Assembly: GCF_003574445.1 (NCBI RefSeq)
Contig: NZ_KZ984568.1
Coordinates: 62,001 to 126,000, forward strand
Reading direction: 5' to 3'
Source: Streptomyces sp. YIM 130001
GTDB lineage: Bacteria > Actinomycetota > Actinomycetes > Streptomycetales > Streptomycetaceae
DNA: 64,000 nt
Below are positions 16,018 through 24,188 of the stretch, piece by piece (the first letter of the stretch is position 1; each line of letters starts with the position of its first letter). The position numbers and the translations under genes are program-made. The notes below the pieces were generated by a model. The model did not search any database. It was not told where the DNA came from and saw only the letters and a program-made list of their open reading frames with translations.

Positions 16018-17639
16018 TGGGGTTCGCACGGACCTGTTCGGTCGCGCTCGTCGGTGTCGAGGGCGTCGTGGTGGAGGTGCAGGCCGATCTCGAGCCCGGG
16101 GTGGCCGCCTTCACGCTGGTCGGGTTGCCCGACAAGAGCCTGGTGGAGAGCCGGGACCGGGTCAGAGCCGCCGTCGTCAATTCCGGTGGTGAATGGCCGC
16201 AGAAGAAGCTGACGGTGGGCCTCAGTCCGGCGTCGGTGCCGAAGCGTGGCAGCGGATTCGATCTCGCCGTGGCCAGTGCGGTGCTCGGGGCCGCCGAGCG
16301 GATCGATCCGCGGGTCCTCGCGGACATCGTGATGATCGGCGAGCTGGGGCTCGACGGACGGGTCCGGCCGGTGCCCGGCGTCCTGCCCTCCGTACTCGCG
16401 GCCGCAGAGGCCGGGTACGAGCAGGTGGTGGTACCGGAGCGGGCAGCCGCCGAGGCCTCGCTCGTGCCGGGCATCTCCGTGCTCGGCGTGCGCAGCCTGC
16501 GGCAACTGATCGCGGTGCTCACCGATGAACCGGTGCCGCAGGAGGAACCGGACGAGCCCGGGCGACCGGATCCCATGCTGGGCTCGCTCGCTCTGCCGGG
16601 CGCGGGACTAGGCGCCGGGCTCGGCCCATCGGGCGCACTGGACGACGACGCGCTGCACCGGGACCTGGCAGACGTGGCGGGGCAGCGCGCGGGGCGCGCC
16701 GCACTCGAGGTCGCGGCTGCGGGCGGACACCATCTGCTCTTGCACGGCCCGCCGGGCGCGGGCAAGACCATGCTCGCCGAGCGGATCCCGTCGATCATGC
16801 CGCCGTTGACCCGACGGGAGTCCCTCGAGGTCACGGCGGTGCACTCGGTGGCCGGGATCCTCCCTTCGGGGCGCCCGCTCGTGGACACGCCGCCGTACTG
16901 CGCCCCGCACCACTCGTCGACCATGCAGTCGCTCGTCGGTGGTGGGCCCGGGCTGCCGAAGCCCGGGGCCGTGTCGCTGGCTCACCGGGGCGTGCTGTTC
17001 CTGGACGAGGCACCTGAGTTCAGTGCCAAGGCGCTGGAAGCGCTGCGTCAGCCGCTCGAATCGGGCCACGTGGTGGTGGCACGGGCCGCCGGTGTCGTAC
17101 GGCTGCCGGCGAGCTTCCTGATGGTCCTCGCCGCCAATCCCTGCCCCTGCGGGCGCTGTCGCCTCACCGGCGAGTCCGGGGACTGTCCGCCGGCGGTCAT
17201 CCGCCGCTACCAGGCCCGACTCTCCGGACCACTGCTCGACCGGGTCGACCTGAAGGTGCAGGCGGAGCCGGTGACACGGGCCGAGCTGGTGGGCACGACC
17301 GGATCACGGGAGAGCACCAAGGTGGTCGCCGACCGGGTGCGGGAGGCGAGGGAGCGGGCCACGGCACGACTGTCCGGCACCCCTTGGACTCGGAACAGCG
17401 AGGTACCGGGGCACGAACTGCGTACCCGCTGGCAGGTGGGCCCGGGCGCTCTCGCCGAGGCCGAGCGGGACCTGGAGCGGGGACTGCTCACCGCCCGCGG
17501 ACTCGACCGAGTACTTCGGGTCGCCTGGACGGTGTCCGACCTGGCCGGCCGGGACCGGCCCGAGGCTCTCGACGTGGCTACGGCACTGCACTTGCGCACG
17601 GGCGTCCAGCGCGGGGTTCCCCTGGAGATCGGCGTATGA
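16017..17639 (+). CDS. YifB-family magnesium-chelatase-like ATPase (ComM type)
   Basis: 540 residues. An N-terminal Lon-protease-like/ChlI domain (MGFARTCSVALVGVEGVVVEV...GSGFDLAVASAVL) precedes an AAA+ module with Walker A GPPGAGKTM and Walker B LFLDEAPEFS. A cysteine cluster (NPCPCGRCRLTGESGDC) and a C-terminal MgCl chelatase domain follow. ComM homologues promote branch migration during transformation. It lies between yraN and dprA with stop/start overlaps, forming a small DNA-processing operon. The segment between the ChlI and AAA+ parts (about residues 175-215) is a glycine/leucine-rich linker. Confidence 0.95.
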   Translation: MGFARTCSVALVGVEGVVVEVQADLEPGVAAFTLVGLPDKSLVESRDRVRAAVVNSGGEWPQKKLTVGLSPASVPKRGSGFDLAVASAVLGAAERIDPRVLADIVMIGELGLDGRVRPVPGVLPSVLAAAEAGYEQVVVPERAAAEASLVPGISVLGVRSLRQLIAVLTDEPVPQEEPDEPGRPDPMLGSLALPGAGLGAGLGPSGALDDDALHRDLADVAGQRAGRAALEVAAAGGHHLLLHGPPGAGKTMLAERIPSIMPPLTRRESLEVTAVHSVAGILPSGRPLVDTPPYCAPHHSSTMQSLVGGGPGLPKPGAVSLAHRGVLFLDEAPEFSAKALEALRQPLESGHVVVARAAGVVRLPASFLMVLAANPCPCGRCRLTGESGDCPPAVIRRYQARLSGPLLDRVDLKVQAEPVTRAELVGTTGSRESTKVVADRVREARERATARLSGTPWTRNSEVPGHELRTRWQVGPGALAEAERDLERGLLTARGLDRVLRVAWTVSDLAGRDRPEALDVATALHLRTGVQRGVPLEIGV

Positions 17640-17770
17640 GCGGGACCGTCCGGGATTGGGGCTCGGGCGCGGAACGGGGCGGAGACGGCGGGGTGCGGGC
17701 TGTCGACGAGGGCCTGACGGCGGAGGGGCAGCGGTGGCGGATGCAGAGGTGGCGGGTGTGGATGCGATGA
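17636..17770 (+). CDS. Possible 44-residue coupled small ORF
   Basis: Starts at an ATG overlapping the YifB stop (ATGA, 17636-17639) and ends with a TGA overlapping the best dprA ATG (ATGA, 17767-17770). The peptide begins MSGTVRDWGSGAERGGDGG and ends with a basic, tryptophan-rich QRWRMQRWRVWMR. It may be a real peptide or a translational bridge that carries ribosomes from yifB to dprA. It may also mark an upstream portion of dprA lost by a frame change. No homology recognised. Confidence 0.35.
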   Translation: MSGTVRDWGSGAERGGDGGVRAVDEGLTAEGQRWRMQRWRVWMR

Positions 17771-19056
17771 GCGATGCAGCGGCGGGATCGGCTGCGGACG
17801 GTGTGCGGTCGGACGGTGAGCACGTGGGGCACGTCGGCTCGAGTGGCATGCGGCGTAAGGAAGTTGGCGTGGTCGGCCAGGAGGAGCGGCTGGCGCGGGT
17901 CGCGCTCGGAAGGATCCTCGAACCGGGTGACGCGAGGGCGGGCGCGTGGCTGCGCGCCTACGGCGCGGTGGACCTGCTCCGTCGGCTGACGGAGGGCGAC
18001 GAGTCGCTGCCCGGCGTGGGGAGGCAGCGTCTGCAGGGGCTGCGCCTGAGAGCCGCCGAGCGTCCCCGGGCGCAACAGGACCTGGCGGCCGCCGCCGCTG
18101 CCGGCGCCCGGTTCGTCTGCCCCGGCGACCGGGAGTGGCCCGCCCAGCTGGACGACCTGGGCGAGACGCGTCCTGTCGGTCTGTGGGTCCGCGGCGAAGC
18201 GGACCTGCGGATGTGGGCGCTGAGGTCCGTCGCCGTCGTGGGCTCCAGGGCCTGTACCGAGTACGGCGCACACATGGCGGCCGCTCTGTCGGCCGGCCTC
18301 GCCGAGCGCGGCTGGATCGTGGTCTCCGGTGGCGCCTACGGAGTGGACGGCGCCGCCCACCGGGGCACGCTCGCCTCAGGCGGCGCCACCGTCGCAGTGC
18401 TGGCCAGCGGAGTGGATGTGCCCTACCCCCGTGGTCACGCGCGACTGCTCGAGCGGATCGCCGAACAGGGGCTGCTGCTGGGCGAGTTGCCGCCCGGCGA
18501 GCACCCGACGGCGTACCGGTTCATCCAGCGCAACCGTGTCATCGCGGCACTCACCCGCGGGACCGTGGTGGTCGAGGCCGCGCACCGCAGCGGCGCCCTG
18601 GTCACCGCGCGCGGTGCGCAGCGCCTCGGTCGTCACACGATGGGGGTACCCGGACCGGCGACCAGCCGGTACTCGCAGGGCGTCCATCAACTCCTGCGGG
18701 GCGAGGCCGTCTTGGTGACGGACGCGGCCGAAGTGATCGAACTCGTCGGCGAGATGGGCGAGTTGGCTCCCGAGCCGCGCGGACCGGTGCTGCCGCGTGA
18801 CCTGCTGCCCCGGCCGGCCGCGCATGTACTCGAGACGCTGCCGGCCGGGCGGGCTGCCTCGGTGCAGGACATCGCACGCGCGGCCGCGACCACGTCCGAC
18901 GGAGCAGTCGCCCGACTGTACGAACTGCAGTCACTGGGGTTCGTCGAACGACACGGCGACGACTGGCAGTTGACACGCCACGCGATGGTGTCGATCTCGG
19001 AGGCCGGGGCAGGGTGGCGTCAGGAGATGTTCGGCCGTCCGGATGATCCGCCGTGA
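17767..19056 (+). CDS. dprA: DNA-processing protein DprA
   Basis: 429 residues from ATG 17767; the frame is open further upstream but composition there is not protein-like. A helical SAM-like N-terminal domain precedes the Rossmann core with VAVVGSRACTEYG, VVSGGAYGVDGAAHRG and RFIQRNRVIAALTRGTVVVEA. A C-terminal winged-helix domain (SVQDIARAAATTSDGAVARLYELQSLGFVER) is present, giving the full three-domain form. DprA loads RecA on incoming single-stranded DNA and sits with yraN and yifB in many bacteria. Confidence 0.93.
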   Translation: MSDAAAGSAADGVRSDGEHVGHVGSSGMRRKEVGVVGQEERLARVALGRILEPGDARAGAWLRAYGAVDLLRRLTEGDESLPGVGRQRLQGLRLRAAERPRAQQDLAAAAAAGARFVCPGDREWPAQLDDLGETRPVGLWVRGEADLRMWALRSVAVVGSRACTEYGAHMAAALSAGLAERGWIVVSGGAYGVDGAAHRGTLASGGATVAVLASGVDVPYPRGHARLLERIAEQGLLLGELPPGEHPTAYRFIQRNRVIAALTRGTVVVEAAHRSGALVTARGAQRLGRHTMGVPGPATSRYSQGVHQLLRGEAVLVTDAAEVIELVGEMGELAPEPRGPVLPRDLLPRPAAHVLETLPAGRAASVQDIARAAATTSDGAVARLYELQSLGFVERHGDDWQLTRHAMVSISEAGAGWRQEMFGRPDDPP

Positions 19057-19264
19057 CCTTGGCAGACGCGGGGATCCGAGGGGGTGGCGGGGGTGGAAAC
19101 GGTGGCCGGTTTCGGCCTCCGGCGCACTCCGGAGCGGGGGAGTCGAGCCCTCGAGATCCCATACCCTTCGCACACTGCGACGCTTCAGTCACGCTACGCT
19201 CACAGCTTCCGGTTCCGACCAACGAAATCACCGCGCTTCACAGCAGAACGGCTCAAGGCAACGA

Positions 19265-20101
19265 ATGCCCCAGCACACCTCCGGGTCTGACCGGGCGGCA
19301 GTTCCCCCCGCCGCCCGAGGCAGCGTGCGGCCAGCCGCACCGTCGTCACTCGACGAGCTCTGGCGGTCGTACAAGTCCACGGGAGACGACAGGCTGCGCG
19401 AGCAACTGATCCTGCACTACTCACCGTTGGTGAAATACGTGGCCGGACGGGTCAGTGTGGGGCTGCCGTCCAACGTGGAGCAGGCGGACTTCGTCTCTTC
19501 CGGAGTGTTCGGGCTGATCGATGCCATCGAGAAGTTCGACATCGAGCGGGCCATCAAGTTCGAGACATATGCGATCACCCGGATCCGCGGCGCGATGATC
19601 GACGAACTGCGCGCCCTGGACTGGATTCCGCGCTCGGTGCGCCAGAAGGCACGAGCCGTGGAGCAGGCGTACACCACCCTGGAGGCGCAGCACCGGCGCA
19701 CACCGTCCGAGGGTGAGGTCGCGGCCGAGATGGGCATCGCGCTCGATGATCTGCACTCTGTATTCAGCCAGTTGTCGCTCGCCAACGTAGTGGCGCTCGA
19801 GGAACTGCTGCACGCCGGCGGCGAGGGCGGGGACCGGCTGTCGCTCATGGACACCCTCGAGGACACCGCCGCGGACAACCCGGTGGAGATCGCCGAGGAC
19901 CGTGAGCTGCGCCGCCTGCTCGCGCGCGCGATCAACACCCTGCCCGACCGCGAGAAGACCGTGGTCACGCTGTACTACTACGAAGGGCTCACGCTCGCCG
20001 AGATCGGCAATGTGCTGGGTGTGACCGAGAGCAGGGTCAGTCAGATCCACACCAAGTCGGTGCTGCAGCTCCGGGCCAAGCTGGCGAGCTTCGGACGCTG
20101 A
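19265..20101 (+). CDS. whiG: RNA polymerase sigma factor WhiG
   Basis: 278 residues from ATG 19265 (MPQHTSGSDRAAVPPAARGS). Sigma regions are clear: region 1.2/2 with LILHYSPLVKYVAGRVSVGLP, VSSGVFGLIDAIEKFDIERAIKFETYA and IRGAMIDELRALDWIPRSVR; region 3 with RRTPSEGEVAAEMGI; region 4 with LPDREKTVVTLYYYEGLTLAEIGNVLGVTESRVSQIHTK. It is a FliA-type sigma factor; in S. coelicolor WhiG commits aerial hyphae to sporulation. A 208-base gap after dprA presumably contains its promoter. Confidence 0.97.
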   Translation: MPQHTSGSDRAAVPPAARGSVRPAAPSSLDELWRSYKSTGDDRLREQLILHYSPLVKYVAGRVSVGLPSNVEQADFVSSGVFGLIDAIEKFDIERAIKFETYAITRIRGAMIDELRALDWIPRSVRQKARAVEQAYTTLEAQHRRTPSEGEVAAEMGIALDDLHSVFSQLSLANVVALEELLHAGGEGGDRLSLMDTLEDTAADNPVEIAEDRELRRLLARAINTLPDREKTVVTLYYYEGLTLAEIGNVLGVTESRVSQIHTKSVLQLRAKLASFGR

Positions 20102-21756
20102 ATCGGTCCTCCCGTCCGCACCCGATCCGGTCCCGTGCACGGATCCGAACCAGGCCTGCGTAGGGACGTGTTACCGGCCTGCGGCCGGATGCCGGTCCGA
20201 TGCCTAGTCCGGGCCGATGGTGGCTGCCGGCGAGAACGGTCGGCGAGGACCGTACGGCCGCCGGGAGCGAACTGCGTACGTCGGGTCGTCTCCCGGGATC
20301 CGGCCGCGCTCCGTAGACTGAGTTCGTGCCCAGGATTCGAGCGGCCTCTGTGGCCGAGCACCGGTCGATGCAGCGCGGCGCCCTCCTCGACGCCGCGCGT
20401 TCCCTGCTGTCCGAAGGCGGTACGGAGGCGCTGACCTTTCCCGCGCTCGCCGAGCGCACGGGCCTCGCGCGTTCCTCCGTCTACGAGTACTTCCGTTCGC
20501 GCGCCGCGGTCGTGGAGGAGCTCTGCGAGGTCGACTTCCCGATCTGGGCGGCCGAGGTGGAGAGCGCCATGGCGCGTGCGGGGACGCCCGAGGACAAGGT
20601 CGCAGCGTATGTGCGCTCGCAGCTCGCACTGGTGGGGGACCGGCGGCACCGCGCCGTCGTCGCGATCTCGTCCAGCGAACTCGACGCGGGAGCGCGGGAG
20701 AAGATCCGGGCGGCGCACGGCGGACTCGTGGCGATGATCGTGGAGGCGCTGGTCGCGCTGGGGCACGAGCAGCCGCGGCTGGCCGCGATGCTGCTGCAGG
20801 GCGTGGTCGATGCTGCGGTGCGACGGATCGAGTTGGGCGCCGCGGAGGATCCGGGAGCGATCACCGATGCCGCCGTGTCGATGGCCCTGCGAGGCGTCGG
20901 CCGCTGAGGCCGTTCGGATCGACGAGGCGACCACGGGCGGAGGGCCGTCCTTCCCGGGGCTGCTAGCGGAGGCCGGCACGGGGACACCGATGACCGGCAG
21001 CAGGCGCGACGGCGCTCGGCGCAGTATCGACGGCGGCAGCAGCGTCAGGGGATCGAGATACTGGCGGCCGCGGCGCAGGCCCCAGTGCAGGCAGTCGCGC
21101 GGGCGGCAGTGCGAGGCGCCCGGCTCCAGTACAGCCACCGCCTGCCCGGCCTGTACCTTCGCGCCCTTCTTGGCCACGGCGCGCACCGGTTCGTAGGTGA
21201 CGCGCAGGGGTGGGTCGCCGGTGCCGGGGAGTTCGATCGACACGACCCCGCGGCCCGCGACCCGGCCGGCGAAGGCGATGCGGCCCGGCGCCGCGGCCCG
21301 CACCACCGCACCGGCGGGTGCGCCGAGGTCGACGCCGCGGTGTCCCGGCCCGTAAGGACCGGCGGGTGCCTCGAAGGCGCGCACCACCGGAGGGCGCCGA
21401 CCCACCGGCCAGGCTCGTCCGCGCGTCGGTGCGGCCTGCTCGCTCACCCCGGGCGCGGGGGAGGGCCGGTCGGGCGCGGGCCCGACCTCATCCCGTAACG
21501 CCACCGGTGCGTACGACAGTCCCCGCACCCGCGCCACCGACGCGGGCCGCTCCATTCCAGCGTCCTCGGCAGCCAGCGCCCGGGCGAGCAGCACGGCAAC
21601 CGCCACCGCTGTGCCCAGCAGCAGCCCCGCGACCACACTCGCCAGGATCCAGGCCAGCACCCTCGCCGCACACCGGCCCCCGAGGATCCGTCGCGCTCCG
21701 GGCGCAGGCCGCACACACCCCGCAGCCCTCGACGGCACTCCCACCCGCATCAGCAT
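20041..21756 (-). CDS. M23-family (LytM) peptidase, frame runs on past its domain
   Basis: The start is ATG 21756, seven bases after AGGGAG. A signal-anchor helix (VLAWILASVVAGLLLGTAVAVAVLLA, about residues 32-57) precedes a proline-rich linker and an M23 domain. The domain has zinc-site patterns GHRGVDLGAPAG (HxxxD) and CLHWGLRRG, ending near LLPVIGVPVP (about residue 260, position ~20980). A stop is expected there, but the frame stays open to 20041, reading antisense through the whole tetR gene and into the end of whiG. A lost stop or a one-base frameshift near 20,960-20,990 is likely: a TAG (20963-20965) lies there in another frame. It probably cleaves peptidoglycan outside the cell. Confidence 0.8.
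   Translation of the reverse strand: MLMRVGVPSRAAGCVRPAPGARRILGGRCAARVLAWILASVVAGLLLGTAVAVAVLLARALAAEDAGMERPASVARVRGLSYAPVALRDEVGPAPDRPSPAPGVSEQAAPTRGRAWPVGRRPPVVRAFEAPAGPYGPGHRGVDLGAPAGAVVRAAAPGRIAFAGRVAGRGVVSIELPGTGDPPLRVTYEPVRAVAKKGAKVQAGQAVAVLEPGASHCRPRDCLHWGLRRGRQYLDPLTLLPPSILRRAPSRLLPVIGVPVPASASSPGKDGPPPVVASSIRTASAADASQGHRHGGIGDRSRILRGAQLDPSHRSIDHALQQHRGQPRLLVPQRDQRLHDHRHESAVRRPDLLPRSRVEFAGRDRDDGAVPPVPHQCELRAHIRCDLVLGRPRTRHGALHLGRPDREVDLAELLHDRGARTEVLVDGGTREARALGERGKGQRLRTAFGQQGTRGVEEGAALHRPVLGHRGRSNPGHELSLRSAAGSRETTRRTQFAPGGRTVLADRSRRQPPSARTRHRTGIRPQAGNTSLRRPGSDPCTGPDRVRTGGPIQRPKLASLARSCSTDLVWI
20326..20907 (+). CDS. TetR/AcrR-family transcriptional regulator
   Basis: 193 residues from GTG 20326 (VPRIRAASVAEHRSMQRGALLDAA). 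An N-terminal TetR helix-turn-helix is visible in LTFPALAERTGLARSSVYEYFRSRAAVVEELCE (about residues 40-72). The rest is a helical ligand/dimer domain with many alanines. The gap of 224 bases after whiG contains short hairpins (GATCCG...CGGATC, CCGGCC TGC GGCCGG). Ligand and targets are unknown. The minus-strand peptidase frame passes antisense through the complete gene. Confidence 0.9.
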   Translation: MPRIRAASVAEHRSMQRGALLDAARSLLSEGGTEALTFPALAERTGLARSSVYEYFRSRAAVVEELCEVDFPIWAAEVESAMARAGTPEDKVAAYVRSQLALVGDRRHRAVVAISSSELDAGAREKIRAAHGGLVAMIVEALVALGHEQPRLAAMLLQGVVDAAVRRIELGAAEDPGAITDAAVSMALRGVGR

Positions 21757-22067
21757 CCGCTGCTCCCTCACCACACCTGTCGGTTCGCCCGAACAGCGTG
21801 GCCGGAATCGAGGCGGCAGAACGGGGTCGGGCCGGATCTGTGGAGTACTGGCCGGTTGTGGACAACGGCGTCACCCGTCGCTCCGCGGGTCCCGTACACT
21901 TCATGTGGCGATCCGGGTCACCGGATCGACTTCGCACGCCCCGACGCCGGTCTCATGAGTACCGGTGTCAGCGCCCCTCGGTCCCTGTGCGGCCTCCTCG
22001 GAGACGTACACGGCATGGCGCGCGCCGGGGTGTCAGGACAAACCGAGAACACTCAAGGAGTACGGCC
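21757..22067 (+). promoter_or_regulatory. rpsB upstream region with leader hairpins
   Basis: This divergent region between the peptidase and rpsB carries a candidate -10 TACACT (in CCCGTACACTTC, about 21896-21901), although the -35 is weak. Two stem-loops follow: ATCCGG/CCGGAT with a 4-base loop (21911-21926), and a 9-bp stem GACGCCGGT/ACCGGTGTC with one wobble pair and loop CTCATGAGT (21943-21969). A structured leader fits S2 autoregulation as known in other bacteria, but this is inference. Confidence 0.45.
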
Positions 22068-23021
22068 ATGGCCGTCGTCACGATGCGGGAGCTGCTGGAA
22101 AGCGGCGTCCACTTCGGTCACCAGACCCGTCGTTGGAACCCGAAGATGAAGCGTTTCATCTTCACGGAGCGCAACGGCATCTACATCATCGACCTTCTCC
22201 AGTCGCTGTCGTACATCGACCGCGCCTACGAGTTCGTCAAGGAGACCGTCGCCCACGGCGGCACGGTCATGTTCGTCGGCACGAAGAAGCAGGCGCAGGA
22301 GGCCATCGCAGAGCAGGCCACCCGCGTCGGCATGCCTTACGTCAACCAGCGCTGGCTGGGCGGCATGCTCACCAACTTCTCGACCGTCTACAAGCGTCTG
22401 CAGCGCCTCAAGGAGCTCGAGCAGATCGACTTCGAGGATGTGGCCGCCTCCGGCCTCACCAAGAAGGAGCTCCTGGTCCTCTCGCGCGAGAAGGCCAAGC
22501 TGGAGAAGACCCTCGGCGGTATCCGCGAGATGCAGAAGGTGCCCAGCGCCGTCTGGATCGTGGACACCAAGAAGGAGCACATCGCCGTTGGTGAGGCCCG
22601 GAAGCTCAACATTCCGGTCGTCGCGATCCTCGACACCAACTGCGACCCCGACGAGGTCGACTACAAGATCCCCGGCAACGACGACGCGATCCGCTCCGTC
22701 ACGCTGCTCACCCGTGTGATCGCCGACGCCGTCGCCGAGGGCCTCATCGCCCGCTCCGGTGGCGCCGGTGAGGGCAAGGGCGAGAAGCAGGCCGGCGAGC
22801 CGCTCGCCGAGTGGGAGCGCGACCTGCTCGAGGGTGAGAAGAAGCCCGAGGGCGAGGCTGCCGCCGAGAAGCCCGCCGAGGCCGAGAAGCCCGCCGAGGC
22901 CGAGGCCGAGAAGCCGGCCGAGGAGGCGCCCGTCGCCGAGGCCGCCGAGAAGCCGGCCGAGGACGCGCCCGCCGAGGACAAGCCCGCCGACGCCCCGGCA
23001 ACGGACGCCGAGCAGGCCTGA
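22068..23021 (+). CDS. rpsB: 30S ribosomal protein S2
   Basis: 317 residues from ATG 22068 with AAGGAG seven bases upstream. The S2 core is complete (MAVVTMRELLESGVHFGHQTRRWNPKM, YVNQRWLGGMLTNFSTV, NIPVVAILDTNCDPDEVDY, IPGNDDAIRS). The final ~65 residues are a low-complexity Glu/Lys/Pro/Ala tail with repeated EKPAEAE units, a usual feature of Streptomyces S2. It is first in rpsB-tsf-pyrH-frr-cdsA. A strong hairpin follows before tsf. Confidence 0.98.
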   Translation: MAVVTMRELLESGVHFGHQTRRWNPKMKRFIFTERNGIYIIDLLQSLSYIDRAYEFVKETVAHGGTVMFVGTKKQAQEAIAEQATRVGMPYVNQRWLGGMLTNFSTVYKRLQRLKELEQIDFEDVAASGLTKKELLVLSREKAKLEKTLGGIREMQKVPSAVWIVDTKKEHIAVGEARKLNIPVVAILDTNCDPDEVDYKIPGNDDAIRSVTLLTRVIADAVAEGLIARSGGAGEGKGEKQAGEPLAEWERDLLEGEKKPEGEAAAEKPAEAEKPAEAEAEKPAEEAPVAEAAEKPAEDAPAEDKPADAPATDAEQA

Positions 23022-23050
23022 CCCGCACGGGCACCAGAGGTACACGGTTG

Positions 23051-23078
23051 ACGGCGGGGGCACGCAAGCCCCCGCCGT
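23051..23078 (+). terminator. Hairpin between rpsB and tsf
   Basis: A perfect 11-bp stem ACGGCGGGGGC/GCCCCCGCCGT with loop ACGCAA, 30 bases after the rpsB stop and 90 before tsf. There is no T-run, as is usual in Streptomyces. It probably acts as a partial terminator or attenuator that lowers tsf relative to rpsB. Confidence 0.7.
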
Positions 23079-23168
23079 TCACCCGTGGCCGCTGACCCGC
23101 CGCCCGTAGACCTTTGAGGGTCCGCGCGGATCCTCGATCTTCAGACTTCGAGAAAGATTCACAGAATC

Positions 23169-24005
23169 ATGGCGAACTACACCGCCGCCGACGTCAAGAA
23201 GCTCCGCGAGCTCACCGGCGCAGGCATGATGGACTGCAAGAAGGCGCTCGACGAGGCCGATGGCAACGTCGACAAGGCCGTCGAGGCGCTCCGCATCAAG
23301 GGCCAGAAGGGCGTCGCCAAGCGCGAGGGCCGCTCCGCCGAGAACGGCGCCGTGGTCTCCCTCATCGCCGACGACAACTCCTCCGGCGTCATCGTCGAGC
23401 TGAAGTGCGAGACGGACTTCGTCGCCAAGGGTGACAAGTTCCAGTCCGTCGCGAACGCGCTGGCCGCGCACGTCGCCGCCACCTCCCCGGCCGACCTCGA
23501 GGCGCTGCTGGCCTCCGAGATCGAGGCCGGTAAGACCGTGCAGGCGTACGTCGACGAGGCCAACGCCAACCTCGGCGAGAAGATCGTCCTGGACCGCTTC
23601 GCGCAGTTCTCGGACGGCTACGTCACCGCGTACATGCACCGCACGATGCCCGACCTGCCGCCGCAGATCGGTGTCCTGGTGGAGCTCGACAAGGCCGACG
23701 CCGAGGTTGCCAAGGGCATCGCCCAGCACATCGCCGCCTTCGCGCCGAAGTACCTCTCGCGTGAGGACGTTCCGGCCGAGGTCGTCGAGGCCGAGCGCCG
23801 CGTCGCCGAGGAGACCACGCGCGCGGAGGGCAAGCCCGAGGCCGCCCTGCCGAAGATCGTCGAGGGTCGCGTCAACGGCTTCTTCAAGGACGCCACGCTC
23901 CTCGGCCAGCCGTACGCGCTCGACAACAAGAAGTCCGTCGAGAAGGTCCTGCAGGAGGCCGGTGTCACCCTGAAGCGCTTCTCGCGCATCAAGGTCGGCC
24001 TCTGA
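23169..24005 (+). CDS. tsf: Translation elongation factor Ts
   Basis: 278 residues from ATG 23169. The UBA-like N-terminus (MANYTAADVKKLRELTGAGMMDCKKAL) and the core signature ELKCETDFVAKGDKF are clear, followed by the dimerisation domain. EF-Ts is the guanine nucleotide exchange factor for EF-Tu. It is flanked by strong hairpins on both sides (23051-23078 and 24113-24160), so its transcript level can differ from rpsB and pyrH. Confidence 0.98.
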   Translation: MANYTAADVKKLRELTGAGMMDCKKALDEADGNVDKAVEALRIKGQKGVAKREGRSAENGAVVSLIADDNSSGVIVELKCETDFVAKGDKFQSVANALAAHVAATSPADLEALLASEIEAGKTVQAYVDEANANLGEKIVLDRFAQFSDGYVTAYMHRTMPDLPPQIGVLVELDKADAEVAKGIAQHIAAFAPKYLSREDVPAEVVEAERRVAEETTRAEGKPEAALPKIVEGRVNGFFKDATLLGQPYALDNKKSVEKVLQEAGVTLKRFSRIKVGL

Positions 24006-24112
24006 GTCCGTACCGCGATCGACTCCAGACCCCGCTAGGGTCGACAGCAGCCGTCCGGGTACGACATCGCGTACGGCATCTCGTACGCGGCGGACGACCG
24101 CAGATCTGACGA

Positions 24113-24160
24113 GGAGGCCATTGCCGCTCAGGGACATACGAACCCACGGCAATGGCCTCC
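24113..24160 (+). terminator. Hairpin terminator between tsf and pyrH
   Basis: A perfect 14-bp stem GGAGGCCATTGCCG/CGGCAATGGCCTCC around a 20-base loop, followed by TTC. It lies 107 bases after the tsf stop and 28 before pyrH. The location just ahead of the pyrH ribosome binding site would also allow attenuation of pyrH. Confidence 0.75.
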
Positions 24161-24188
24161 TTCGCATGTGCACCACGAGGAGAACTCC

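Noticed and set aside
20102..20325. Terminator-like hairpins after whiG
   Set aside because: Stems are only 6 bp and not clearly placed; too weak to call.
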